Shown here: positions 53,208-61,699 of the stretch, in pieces | How the letters are laid out: the number at the start of each line of letters is the position of its first letter | How positions within the stretch are numbered: position 1 is the first letter of the stretch | NCBI RefSeq assembly: GCF_036240795.1 | Contig: NZ_CP108454.1 | Coordinates: forward strand, 1,798,001 to 1,862,000 | Direction of reading: 5' to 3' | Length of the DNA stretch: 64,000 nucleotides | Origin: Streptomyces sp. NBC_01268 | Lineage (GTDB): Bacteria; Actinomycetota; Actinomycetes; Streptomycetales; Streptomycetaceae | The notes under the pieces: generated by a model | Told to the model about the DNA's origin: nothing | What the model saw: the letters and a program-made list of their open reading frames with translations, nothing else | Database searches by the model: none | Program-made: the position numbers and the translations under genes

Positions 53208-54081
53208 TTCGGGCGCCAGGCCCCTTCCCGCCCCCGCGCCGATCCCCCGGGGCACACCGAGAGGCAACGCACCGGCGCCACCCGGCCGCCCTCCCGACAC
53301 CGGGCGCCCGATGCCCGATCACCGATCACCGCTGCCCGATGCCCGATGCCCGATGCCCGATGCCCGATGCCCGATGCCCGATGCGATCCTCGCGTTCCGC
53401 TTCCCGCCCTGTCCACAGGCACCCCGGACAGCCCTACCGCCCGCGAACTGGGGGGTTCCGCCTTGCCGGGCCGGTCGGGTGCGGCACGCGGGCCGGCCGA
53501 CGGGGGCCCCGGGTGCGCGGGGTGCGGGGTCTGGCGTGCGGGGCGCGGGCCAAGGGGGCGCGGGGGCGGGAAAGGAGGATGCGGACCCGTCGGCCGGTGT
53601 GGGAGCGGCCGGGAGGGGCGCAGGCCTGGACCCGGCGGCGGCACGGGCCTGCGTGCGGAGGGGAGGGAGGCGTGCGGCTCTACGGGCTCACGTCGCCGAG
53701 GCCCTGGACGGCTGGTCGGCGGACCGGCCGGCCACGGAGTGGTCCGCGCCGGGAGAGGAGTGTCCCGAACCGGCTTCTCCGCTGCCGCCCTTGGGCTGGG
53801 TCCGCCCGGAGGCGGGCGCGGTCCCGAGGAGGAGCGGGACCAGCCTGTTCCGGGCGACGGCGTGGCTGCTCGGCGCGTCGGGTGCGGAGCGGCCGTGATG
53901 CTGGTGCCGGACGATCTCCACGCGGCGGACGCGGGCTCTTTCCGGCTCCACGGCCATCTTGCGGGCCGGGCCCGCGGGTCCGGAAGGGGTTGGCGATGAC
54001 TCGCCACCGTCCGCGTCCGACCGGCCGGGGCGAGCCGGTGGCGCGGGCAGGCCGGGGCGGCGCAGGGCCGCCCCGGCGGGG
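53208..54081. other. 874-bp region without a convincing gene
   Basis: It holds a GCCCGAT heptamer array at its start, a DnaA-box-like CTGTCCACA at 53409-53417, and then long G-rich sequence. Open frames exist in several phases, but all translate to low-complexity Gly/Arg/Pro-rich peptides. One plus-strand stretch at about 53670-53898 (frame ending [14 protein letters not shown]) has coding-like third positions, without a clear start or ribosome site. It could be a gene remnant. Confidence 0.55.
53306..53382. repeat. Heptamer (GCCCGAT) tandem repeat
   Basis: Two heptamers are followed by two degenerate CACCGAT/CACCGCT units and then seven exact GCCCGAT copies (53334-53382). Confidence 0.92.
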
Positions 54082-54912
54082 TCAGATCTGCCGGTCGACG
54101 CCCGTGAGGTGGGCGAAGACGACGATGTTCGACTCGTAGCCCGCCTTCCGGTCGAAGGTTCCGCCGCAGGTGAGCAGGCGCAGTTCGGGGCGGCCCGTGC
54201 TGCCGTAGACCTCCTTGTCGGGGAAGGCGGACTTGGCGTACGTGCGGACCCGGTCGACCGTGAAGACGGCGACACGGCCGTCGGCACGGGCGATCCGGAC
54301 GGTGTTGCCAGGGGCGAGCGCGTTGAGGTTGAGGAAGATCGCCGGTCCGGTGCGGGTGTCGCGGTGGCCGACGACGACGGCGGTGCCGCGTTCGCCCGGA
54401 GCCGGGCCCTCGGCGTACCAGCCGACGATCCGGGGGTTGCCGATCGGCGGAGTGGCGAGTACGCCGGAGGCGTCGAGGCCCAGCTTGACGACCGGGGCCT
54501 CGATGGTGATGGCGGGGACGGCGAGGGTGGTGGGGCGGGACCGTCCCAGGGGTGCGGGGGGCGGCTGGGGTTTCGCCCCGGCTCGATCCGCTGCGCGGGG
54601 GAGACCCTTCGGCTTCGGGTCTCCCGGGGCCGCGGCCGGCTGGGCCACGCCGTGTGCGGCGGCGCCGGCGGCGAGGGCCGGCCCTTCCGGCTCACCGTCC
54701 TGGGCCCACCAGACGACGCCGACGACCAGGGTGAGGGTCACGGCGACGGTCCGCGCGAGCCTGAGGAGCCGGCGCCGCCGGCGGGTGGTGGGTCTGCGCG
54801 AGGCGGGCCCGCGCGGGTGGGTCCGGCGCGGGCTCCGCTCGCTCGGGGAGGCGGAGGGAGCCCGGCCGGTGGATACCGTCCTGCGCGGGGAGGGGGACCT
54901 ACGCGGCGCCAT
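54082..54912 (-). CDS. Class F sortase
   Basis: A 276-residue membrane-anchored transpeptidase. An Arg/Pro-rich cytosolic tail (residues ~1-50) precedes one membrane helix ([16 protein letters not shown]), a Pro-rich linker, and the sortase fold with catalytic His in AVVVGHRDT, Cys249 in LRLLTCGG and the following basic region. Class F enzymes are common in streptomycetes, with poorly known substrates. Start at 54912 overlaps the surface protein gene by 14 bp, so the two are coupled and the surface protein is its likely partner or substrate. Confidence 0.9.
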   Translation of the reverse strand: MAPRRSPSPRRTVSTGRAPSASPSERSPRRTHPRGPASRRPTTRRRRRLLRLARTVAVTLTLVVGVVWWAQDGEPEGPALAAGAAAHGVAQPAAAPGDPKPKGLPRAADRAGAKPQPPPAPLGRSRPTTLAVPAITIEAPVVKLGLDASGVLATPPIGNPRIVGWYAEGPAPGERGTAVVVGHRDTRTGPAIFLNLNALAPGNTVRIARADGRVAVFTVDRVRTYAKSAFPDKEVYGSTGRPELRLLTCGGTFDRKAGYESNIVVFAHLTGVDRQI

Positions 54913-55579
54913 CGTTGCGGCGGCGTGCACGACGGACGAGGATCAGGCCGGCGGTGCCGGCGAGACCGGCGGCGAGGGCGGATCCGACGCCGAAGGCGGA
55001 GCCGTCGTCAGAGGCGGTGGTGTCGGCGGAACCGCCGCCGCCCGCTCCGACGGGGCCGTGCGGCGGCTTGTGGTGGCCGTGCCCACCGTTGCCGCCGCCG
55101 TTGTCGCCGCCTCCGTTGGCGGGTGGCGGCGTGGTGGGAGGCGGCGTGGTCGGCGGGTTGGTGGGGTTGTCGCAGTCGACCCGGAAGACCTTGCTCTTCT
55201 TGGCGCCCTGCTGGCCCACCCACGTCACCTCGACCTTGTACATGCCATCGGGGAGCGTCATGTCGGGGCTGTAGCCGTTGTGCGCGGAGTCGAGGGCGAT
55301 GTCGCCCGACCGCACGGCCGGCGGGGTACCCGGGGGCTGGTTGTAGATGTCCCAGTGGATCGTGTCGAGGTCGTTGAAGTTGAAGGCAGCGAAGTGGAAC
55401 TCGCAGACCTGCGGTTGGTTGCTCTGGTCGGGTTCGACCGTGCCCGCACGGTGAACCTTGATGTCGCCGTCGTCTCCGGGGGCCGCGAAAGCGGCGGGAG
55501 CGCCCGCCAGGGTGGCGGCACCCAGGGTGAGGCCGACTACGGCGGCGGAGAGCAGGGGACGGACAGCCTGAGCGGTCAT
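54899..55579 (-). CDS. Secreted surface protein with C-terminal membrane anchor, sortase partner
   Basis: A 226-residue protein. A signal peptide (SAAVVGLTLGAATLAGAPAAFA) is followed by a beta-rich domain with two Cys (PQVCEFHFAAF and RVDCDNP), a Pro/Thr and Gly/His-rich linker (residues ~150-185), and a C-terminal helix SALAAGLAGTAGLILV with RRARRR tail. I see no canonical LPxTG or LAxTG; the segment before the helix is GSADTTASDDGSAFG. So anchoring by a non-standard signal or the helix itself is possible. It is translated just before the class F sortase. Confidence 0.82.
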   Translation of the reverse strand: MTAQAVRPLLSAAVVGLTLGAATLAGAPAAFAAPGDDGDIKVHRAGTVEPDQSNQPQVCEFHFAAFNFNDLDTIHWDIYNQPPGTPPAVRSGDIALDSAHNGYSPDMTLPDGMYKVEVTWVGQQGAKKSKVFRVDCDNPTNPPTTPPPTTPPPANGGGDNGGGNGGHGHHKPPHGPVGAGGGGSADTTASDDGSAFGVGSALAAGLAGTAGLILVRRARRRNDGAA

Positions 55580-55616
55580 GCGGAGTTCCTCCAGTCGTAC
55601 CGACATCGGATCAATG

Positions 55617-55639
55617 GACCGATAATCTGACTATTGGTC
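55617..55639. promoter_or_regulatory. AT-rich imperfect palindrome upstream of the surface protein gene
   Basis: GACCGATA and TATTGGTC are inverted copies with one mismatch, spaced by seven bases. AT-rich bases (ATAATC) may form a -10 box. Confidence 0.4.
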
Positions 55640-55652
55640 ATCACATGACTAC

Positions 55653-55682
55653 GGAGGGTGGCACCAGGCCGTGCCACCCTCC
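55653..55682 (-). terminator. Perfect hairpin terminator after the CitMHS gene
   Basis: GGAGGGTGGCAC and GTGCCACCCTCC, a 12-bp perfect stem around CAGGCC. Confidence 0.88.
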
Positions 55683-55732
55683 GACTTCCACCCGTCCGGC
55701 CGTGCGCCGGACCTCCGCCCGGCCCCGAACGC

Positions 55733-57190
55733 CTAGATGATCCCGAACAGGATCCCCGTCGCGAGCACCACCAGCGAGGTCAGCGCGGCCCACTTCACCG
55801 TGAACCGGGTGTGGTCGCCGAACTCCACCTTCGCCATGCCGACCAGCACGTACACCGCCGGGACCAGCGGGCTCGACATGTGCAGGGCCTGACCGACCAG
55901 CGAGGCACGGGCGATCTCCAACGGGGACACGCCGTGGGCGGCGCCGGCCTCGGCGAGCACCGGCAGGACGCCGAAGTAGAAGCCGTCGTTCGACATGAAG
56001 TAGGTGAGCGGGAGGCTCAGCACCCCGGTGACCAGGGCCATGTGCGGCCCCATGCCCTCGGGGATGGCACCGACCAGCCAGTCGGCCATGTGCTTGACCA
56101 TGCCGGTGCCGGTGAGCACACCGGTGAAGACCGCGGCGGCGAAGACCATGCCGGCGACGTTGAGGACGTTGTCGGCGTGGGCGGCGATGCGGGCCTTCTG
56201 CTCGCCCATCTTCGGGAAGTTGACGGTGAGCGCGAGCGCGGCGCCGAGCAGGAACAGCACCGGGATCGGCAGCAGCTCCATGATCATCGCGGCGAGCAGC
56301 ACGACGGTCAGTCCGGCGTTGAACCAGTACAGCTTGGGACGCAGGGTCGCGCGGTTCGGGTCGAGGCCCTGGAAGCCGCCGTCGGCCGCCTCCCCGGCGC
56401 CCGTTTCGGCGCTCTCGGGGAGGTCACCACCGGAACCGGCTCCCTTGGTGCCGTTCGCCCCCTTGCCGCCCTTGCCGCCCTTGCCGCCCTTGCTTCCCTT
56501 GCCGGCACCGCCGCCCGCCCCGACCAGGACGGTCTCGGTGTCGGCCTGCGCGACCAGCACCTCGTCCAGGCTGAGGTAGCCGATGCGCTTGCGCTCGCGG
56601 CGGCCCAGGACGTAGGCGAGGACGAAGACGAAGAGCAGTCCCATGGCGAGCGCCGGGATCATCGGGACGAAGATGTCGGCCGCGTCCAGCTTGAGCGCGG
56701 TGGCCGCGCGGGCGGTCGGGCCGCCCCAGGGGAGGGTGTTCATGACGCCGTTGGCGGTGGCGGCGACACCGGTCATGACGACCAGGCTCATGCCGAGCCG
56801 CTTGTAGAGCGGGTACATCGCCGAGACGGTGATCATGAAGGTGGTGGAGCCGTCGCCGTCCAGCGAGACGATCGCGGCGAGCACCGCCGTACCGACCACG
56901 ACGCGCATCGGGTCGGCCTTGCAGAAGCGCAGGATGCCCCGGACGATCGGGTCGAACAGGCCGACGTCGATCATGACGCCGAAGTAGACGATCGCGAACA
57001 TCAGCATCGCGGCCGTCGGAGCCAGCTTGCCGACGCCTTCGATGACGTAGTCGCCCAGCTGGGCCCCTTGTCCGACGGCGACGCAGAACAGCGCGGGAAT
57101 CAGCACGAGCGCCGCGATCGGCGACATCTTCTTCATCATGATCAGGACCAGGAAGGTCGCGATCATGGCGAAGCCGAGGATGGTTAGCAT
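55733..57190 (-). CDS. CitMHS-family metal-citrate transporter
   Basis: A 485-residue symporter with about 12 helices, taking up citrate complexed to a divalent or ferric ion. VLIMMKKMSPIAALVLIPALF, SLDGDGSTTFMITVSAMYPLYKRL and LSLPLTYFMSNDGFYFGVLPVL are the family motifs. The S. coelicolor relative, which I recall as SCO1710, transports Ca- or Fe-citrate. The central cytosolic loop contains a Lys/Gly repeat (GSKGGKGGKGGKG, about residues 226-240) not expected in the family. ATG at 57190 follows GAGGTGTCCCTCCC; codon 2 is the rare Leu CTA. Confidence 0.92.
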   Translation of the reverse strand: MLTILGFAMIATFLVLIMMKKMSPIAALVLIPALFCVAVGQGAQLGDYVIEGVGKLAPTAAMLMFAIVYFGVMIDVGLFDPIVRGILRFCKADPMRVVVGTAVLAAIVSLDGDGSTTFMITVSAMYPLYKRLGMSLVVMTGVAATANGVMNTLPWGGPTARAATALKLDAADIFVPMIPALAMGLLFVFVLAYVLGRRERKRIGYLSLDEVLVAQADTETVLVGAGGGAGKGSKGGKGGKGGKGANGTKGAGSGGDLPESAETGAGEAADGGFQGLDPNRATLRPKLYWFNAGLTVVLLAAMIMELLPIPVLFLLGAALALTVNFPKMGEQKARIAAHADNVLNVAGMVFAAAVFTGVLTGTGMVKHMADWLVGAIPEGMGPHMALVTGVLSLPLTYFMSNDGFYFGVLPVLAEAGAAHGVSPLEIARASLVGQALHMSSPLVPAVYVLVGMAKVEFGDHTRFTVKWAALTSLVVLATGILFGII

Positions 57191-57267
57191 GGGAGGGACA
57201 CCTCACGTTCACCCTTGAACTCCCGCCAGAGCGGCGGTGCGGATGACGGTAGGTGGCCCGTTCCGGC

Positions 57268-57284
57268 GTTAACAAGATGTTGAC
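57268..57284. promoter_or_regulatory. Imperfect palindrome upstream of the CitMHS gene
   Basis: GTTAACA-AGA-TGTTGAC, six of seven paired positions matching, lies 78 bp upstream of the start. It is a possible regulator site. Confidence 0.35.
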
Positions 57285-57312
57285 GCGTGAGCAATACGAG
57301 CAAAACCCCAGG

Positions 57313-59526
57313 TCACGGCATGGGCGTCCCGCCCGGGGCGACCTGGACGGGGAAACCGTTGAGGACGGCGGTGCCCGACAGCGGGTCGAGCAGGGAGCCG
57401 TCGAGCAGCTGGTTGACGTTGACGCCGGGGCGGTCGGAGGCGACCGCGAGGCGGGTGCCCGGGCGGTCGTGGCCCCAGCCGTGCGGCAGGCTCACCACGC
57501 CCGGGCGCACGGTGTCGGTGATCTCGACCTCGGCCTCCAGTTCGCCACCGGCGCCCTTGACGCGCGCGAGGCCGCCGGCGGCGAGGTCCAGCCGGGCGGC
57601 GTCGTCCGGGTGGACCTGGAGGGTGCAGCGGTTGGAGCCGCCGGTGAGGGCGGGGACGTTGTGCAGCCAGCTGTTGTTGGAGCGCAGATGACGCCGCCCG
57701 ACGAGCCGCAGCACGCCCGGGTCGGGTGCGTGGTCGAGCACCGCGCGGAGGCGGGGCAGGTCGGCCGCGAGGGGCGCGGGCAGCAGCTCGATCCGGCCGC
57801 TGCGGGTCTTCAGGAGGCCGGGCAGACGGGGTTCGAGGGGGCCGAGGTCGATGCCGTGCGGCGCCGCCCGGAGGGCGTCGAGGGTCAGCCCGTACGGCCC
57901 GAGGCGGAGCATCAGGTCGAGGCGCCGCTCGGGCCCGGTGGCCCCGGTGAGGCTCGCGGCCAGGGCTTTCGGGTCCTGGCCGTGAACGGGCGAGTGCTCC
58001 TGGGCGACGGCTCTGGCCAGGGCGGTGTCGACGGCGAGCTCGTCCACGGCCGCGTGCGGGGTGCCGTGGAGTCCGGAGACGGCCAGGATCAGCCGGGCGT
58101 GGATCTCGCACTCGTCCATGCGCCCCTCCCCCAGGGGCACGGCGGCGGGCGTGTAGCGGGCCTGGTTGCGCACCGCGAACTGGTTGAAGGCGAAGTCGAA
58201 GTGCGCGCTCTGCGAGGGCGGCGGCGGGGGCAGCACGACGTCGGCGTGACGCGTGGTCTCGTTGAGGTACGGGTCGACGCTGATCATCAGATCGAGGGAG
58301 CCGAGGGCGGCGTCGAGGCGGTGTCCGTCGGGTGCGGACAGGACGGGATTGGCGGCCACGGTGATCACCGCGCGGACGCGGCCCTCCCCCGGGGTGTCGA
58401 TCTCCTCGGCGAGGGCGGCCATGGGGAGTTCGCCCTTGGCCTCGGGGTGGCCGGAGACCCTGCTGGCCCAGCGGCCGAGCGCGAAGCCCTTGCCCGGGCC
58501 CGCCGGGCGGGGCGCGGGGGCGGTCGCGGCGAGCGGGAAGAGGGCGCCGCCGGGCCGGTCGAGGTTGCCGGTGAGGACGTTGAGGACGTCGACGAGCCAG
58601 TTGCCGAGGGTGCCGTACGCGACGGTGGAGGAGCCCATCCGCCCGTAGACGGCGGCGGTGGGGGCGGCGGCCAGCTCGCGGGCGGTGGCGCGGATGGCGC
58701 CGGCGTCCAGGTCGCAGGCGGCGGCGACCGCCTCGGGGGTGAACGCGCGGACGGCCTCGCGGACTTCCGCCACGCCGTCGACGTGCGGCGCGAGGGCGCC
58801 CAGGCGGACGAGGTCCTCGGCGAAGAGGGTGTGGACGAGGGCGGCGAGGAAGAGGGCGTCGGTGCCGGGGCGGATGGCGAGGTGGCGGTCGGCGAGACGG
58901 GCGGTGCGGGTACGGCGGGGGTCGACGACGGTGAGGGTGCCGCCGCGCCCTCGGAGCGCCTTGAGCCGGCCGGGGAAGTCCGGGGCGGTGCACAGGCTGC
59001 CGTTGGAGTCGAGCGGGTTGGCTCCGAGCATCAGCAGGTGGTCGGTGCGGTCGAGGTCGGGCACGGGGACGGCGAAGGCGTCGCCGAAGAGCAGGCCGCT
59101 GGAGACGTGCTTGGGCATCTGGTCGAGGGTGGACGCGGTGAAGAGGTTGCGGGTGCGCAGGGCCCCGAGGAGCAGCGGCGGATAGAGGGCGCCGGCGATG
59201 GTGTGGACGTTGGGGTTGCCGAGGACGATGCCCACGGCGTTCGGCCCGTGCTCCTCGATCAGCGGCCGGACGCGGGCGGCTATGCGGTCGAAGGCCTCGT
59301 CCCAGGTGGCCTCGCGCAGCACCCCGTCGTCGCGGACGAGGGGGCCGGTGAGCCGGTCGGGATCGGCGTCGACCTCGGGGAAGGCAGCGCCCTTCGGGCA
59401 GAGGAAGCCCCGGCTGAAGACGTCGTCCCGGTCGCCCCGCGCGCCGGTGACCCGGTCGCCGTCCAGGGTGAGGGTGAGCCCGCAGGTCGCTTCGCACAGG
59501 GGGCAGATGCGCAGGGCGGTGGACAT
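57313..59526 (-). CDS. Molybdopterin-dependent oxidoreductase with N-terminal [4Fe-4S]
   Basis: A 737-residue enzyme of the DMSO-reductase family. The N-terminal cluster ligands are Cys8, Cys11, Cys15 and Cys43 (CPLCEATCGLTL and FLCPKG). Molybdopterin-contact segments include LMLGANPLDSNGS, VVDPRRTRTA and VSLPHGWGHDRPG. No Tat signal is seen, so it is cytosolic. The reaction is unknown; it resembles the assimilatory-nitrate-reductase-like and formate-dehydrogenase-like proteins of streptomycetes. The TACCGACCGGTA palindrome lies 49 bp upstream and a TetR gene follows upstream, a likely regulator. Confidence 0.88.
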   Translation of the reverse strand: MSTALRICPLCEATCGLTLTLDGDRVTGARGDRDDVFSRGFLCPKGAAFPEVDADPDRLTGPLVRDDGVLREATWDEAFDRIAARVRPLIEEHGPNAVGIVLGNPNVHTIAGALYPPLLLGALRTRNLFTASTLDQMPKHVSSGLLFGDAFAVPVPDLDRTDHLLMLGANPLDSNGSLCTAPDFPGRLKALRGRGGTLTVVDPRRTRTARLADRHLAIRPGTDALFLAALVHTLFAEDLVRLGALAPHVDGVAEVREAVRAFTPEAVAAACDLDAGAIRATARELAAAPTAAVYGRMGSSTVAYGTLGNWLVDVLNVLTGNLDRPGGALFPLAATAPAPRPAGPGKGFALGRWASRVSGHPEAKGELPMAALAEEIDTPGEGRVRAVITVAANPVLSAPDGHRLDAALGSLDLMISVDPYLNETTRHADVVLPPPPPSQSAHFDFAFNQFAVRNQARYTPAAVPLGEGRMDECEIHARLILAVSGLHGTPHAAVDELAVDTALARAVAQEHSPVHGQDPKALAASLTGATGPERRLDLMLRLGPYGLTLDALRAAPHGIDLGPLEPRLPGLLKTRSGRIELLPAPLAADLPRLRAVLDHAPDPGVLRLVGRRHLRSNNSWLHNVPALTGGSNRCTLQVHPDDAARLDLAAGGLARVKGAGGELEAEVEITDTVRPGVVSLPHGWGHDRPGTRLAVASDRPGVNVNQLLDGSLLDPLSGTAVLNGFPVQVAPGGTPMP

Positions 59527-59574
59527 GGCGGTCTCCCTGGGGCGGCGGCGGTGGCACGCGGGCAGTCGCGAGCA

Positions 59575-59586
59575 TACCGACCGGTA
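59575..59586. promoter_or_regulatory. TetR operator upstream of the molybdopterin oxidoreductase gene
   Basis: TACCG-AC-CGGTA, a perfect 5-bp inverted repeat between the oxidoreductase start and the TetR gene stop. The same core occurs at 32258 and 37726. Confidence 0.6.
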
Positions 59587-59628
59587 GGAAGGTGCGACAG
59601 GTCCTGACGCGGACCCCGCTCCGGCCGC

Positions 59629-60315
59629 TCAGCCGAGGGAGGGTGCGAGGTAGGCGCGGAGGAGGGCGCGGGTCTCGGCGATCAGGGCGGGGTCGCCGGA
59701 CGGGTCGGCGCGGAAGGCGAGTTGGAGCAGGGCATCGGTGGCCTCGACGCCGACGAGCACCTGACGGCGCAGCGCCTCGTCGGCGGTGCGGCCGAGGGGG
59801 GCGGCCAGCAGGCCGCAGATCCGGTCGGCGACGAGCTGGTTGGGGGGCTCCTCGCCCGCCTCGCCGGGGGCGGGGATGCCGAAGTCGACGCGTGCGAAGC
59901 CGGGCACGGTCCGCTTCATCGCGAGGTACTCGTCGAGGACCGCGTCGACGAGGCCGAAGGCGGTGGCGGCGTGCTCCGCCTCGGCGCGCAGCGCGTCGAG
60001 GCGGACGGCGATGCGCGCGGCATAGCGGTCGAGGTTGCGGTGGGCGAGGGCGGTGGCCAGGGCGCGCTTGTTCGGGAAGAAGCGGTACACGGAGCCGATG
60101 GGGACGCCCGCCCGGGCGGCGACGGCGCGGGTGCTCAGCTGCTCGTAGCCGGTCTCGTCGAGGAGTTCGGCGCAGGCGTCGAGGATCCGGGCGAGGCGTT
60201 CGGCGCTGCGCTGCTGCACGGGGGCGCGGCGGAGCGCCGGAACGGTCTGCGCGGCCTGGGCGGCGTGTGGCGACGGCGGGGACTGCGGGTCGGGCTGGGG
60301 CACGGGGACCATCAT
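59629..60315 (-). CDS. TetR-family regulator
   Basis: A 228-residue regulator. The helix-turn-helix is in AERLARILDACAELLDETGYEQLSTRAVAARAGVPIGSVYRFFPNKRALATAL (residues ~38-87), after a Pro-rich 30-residue leader. It lies upstream of the oxidoreductase gene on the same strand, 102 bp apart, with the operator in between. The start at 60315 or an internal one such as that after the Pro-rich leader cannot be settled. Confidence 0.88.
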   Translation of the reverse strand: MMVPVPQPDPQSPPSPHAAQAAQTVPALRRAPVQQRSAERLARILDACAELLDETGYEQLSTRAVAARAGVPIGSVYRFFPNKRALATALAHRNLDRYAARIAVRLDALRAEAEHAATAFGLVDAVLDEYLAMKRTVPGFARVDFGIPAPGEAGEEPPNQLVADRICGLLAAPLGRTADEALRRQVLVGVEATDALLQLAFRADPSGDPALIAETRALLRAYLAPSLG

Positions 60316-60331
60316 GCCGTTCCGGCCGGGC

Positions 60332-61699
60332 TCAGGCGATCAGCAGCCCGATGCCGCCGAGGGTGTACGCGATCATCAGCGCGAACAGCGGGAGTTGTCC
60401 GGCCACGGCCCGGTCGGGCGGGAAGAGGCGGGCGGAGCGGTCGTGGGCGGCGATGACGCCGAGGACGTGACCGATGACGATCGAGGCGACCTGGAGGGTG
60501 GCGAGGCCGCCGGGGCCCAGTGGCGGAGCGGGCGAGGGGGCGTTGTCAGTGCCCGCTGCCATGATGACCGTACGTGGCCCTTCGGTGGCGAAGAGTGAGA
60601 AGTAGTGGGCGACGAGGTAGCCGAGGGCGATGGGCAGGAGCGAGTGGGCGAAGGAGGTGAGCGGAGTGGTGAGTGGGCGGTTCAGCAGACGCAGGGCGCC
60701 TGCGCAGAGTCCGTAGAGGAGGGCGACGAGGGCGACGGCGGCGAGCAGTCCGAGGGTGGCGGTGGGGGTGCGCCCGAGGGCCGAGGTCTGCAGGACGCCG
60801 ATCCAGCGGGGGTTGTCGGAGAGGCCGTCGTAGGCGGTGGAGCCGAGGAGGACGCAGACGGAGGCGACGAGGCCGGGGACGGGCGGGGTGGCGTCGAGGC
60901 CGTTGAAGGGGGAGCGCACGACGAGGCGGCCGTCGGCGCGGCGGCCCAGGGGGGAGAGTCGGGCGAGGAGGGAGGAGTAGACCTCGAAGGGGTCGGCGTG
61001 GGCGAACCAGTCGGGTCCGTACCGGGCGGCGCCGAGGAGGTGGACGGCGGTGTGCGCGCCGAGGGCGGTGAGGAGGACGGCCGCGGAGGTGTTGTCGGGG
61101 GCGACGAGTTCGAGCCAGGTGAAGAGGAGGAGTCCGGCGGCGGCGGGCCGGATGCCGAGCCGGGCGGGCAGGGGGCGGGGTGGGCGCCCGGCGGGACGGA
61201 GGCGCCGGAGCAGGGCGTGGAGGGTGCGGAGCGGGTTGAGCAGGCGCCAGACGGGGCCGAGGAGGAGGGAGGCGGGGACGAGCCCGACCCAGAGCAGGAC
61301 GTAGACGGCCCCCGGCGCCGGGTTGCGGTCGGGGTCGTCGGGGCCGAGGAGGAGGTGGAGGACGAGGAGGAGCGCGGCGGCCGCGCCGAGGGCCCGCAGC
61401 GCGGTGCGGGTGGCGGGGGCGTCGGCGAGGTGCTGGACGGCGGCGGGCAGGGGGCGGCCGGCCCGGTCGCCGCGGAAGCGGGAGGAGGACCAGAGCAGGC
61501 CGAGCGAGAGGAAGGAGACGAAGAGCGCGGCGAAGGCGCCCGCGTAGGCGTAGAAGGGCGAGAGGGGCAGGTCGTGCTGGGCGCCGACGCCGTGGGCGAG
61601 CGGCAGGGTGGCCGGGCCGGGGAGGGGCAGGCCGGCGGCGCGGAGTCCGGCGGCCGCCAGGCCGGTCGCGTGAGCGCCGGCCTCGGCGGGCCCCGTCAT
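60332..61699 (-). CDS. Polytopic membrane protein of the beta-helix/lipoprotein cluster
   Basis: A 455-residue membrane protein with about nine to ten hydrophobic helices (for example SPFYAYAGAFAALFVSFLSLGLLWSS, ALRALGAAAALLLVLHLLLG, LGLLAAVALVALLYGLCAG, GGLATLQVASIVIGHVLGVIAAH). I do not recognise a named family. An internal motif DWFAHADPFEVYSSLLARLSPLGRR is conserved-looking. Its ATG overlaps the lipoprotein stop (ATGA). Shared operon with a cupredoxin-like lipoprotein suggests a metal- or redox-linked envelope function, which is inference. Confidence 0.82.
   Translation of the reverse strand: MTGPAEAGAHATGLAAAGLRAAGLPLPGPATLPLAHGVGAQHDLPLSPFYAYAGAFAALFVSFLSLGLLWSSSRFRGDRAGRPLPAAVQHLADAPATRTALRALGAAAALLLVLHLLLGPDDPDRNPAPGAVYVLLWVGLVPASLLLGPVWRLLNPLRTLHALLRRLRPAGRPPRPLPARLGIRPAAAGLLLFTWLELVAPDNTSAAVLLTALGAHTAVHLLGAARYGPDWFAHADPFEVYSSLLARLSPLGRRADGRLVVRSPFNGLDATPPVPGLVASVCVLLGSTAYDGLSDNPRWIGVLQTSALGRTPTATLGLLAAVALVALLYGLCAGALRLLNRPLTTPLTSFAHSLLPIALGYLVAHYFSLFATEGPRTVIMAAGTDNAPSPAPPLGPGGLATLQVASIVIGHVLGVIAAHDRSARLFPPDRAVAGQLPLFALMIAYTLGGIGLLIA

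Noticed and set aside
53306..53382. Possible CRISPR-like array of short repeats
   Set aside because: Repeats are 7 bp without spacers and there are no cas genes; it is a simple tandem repeat.
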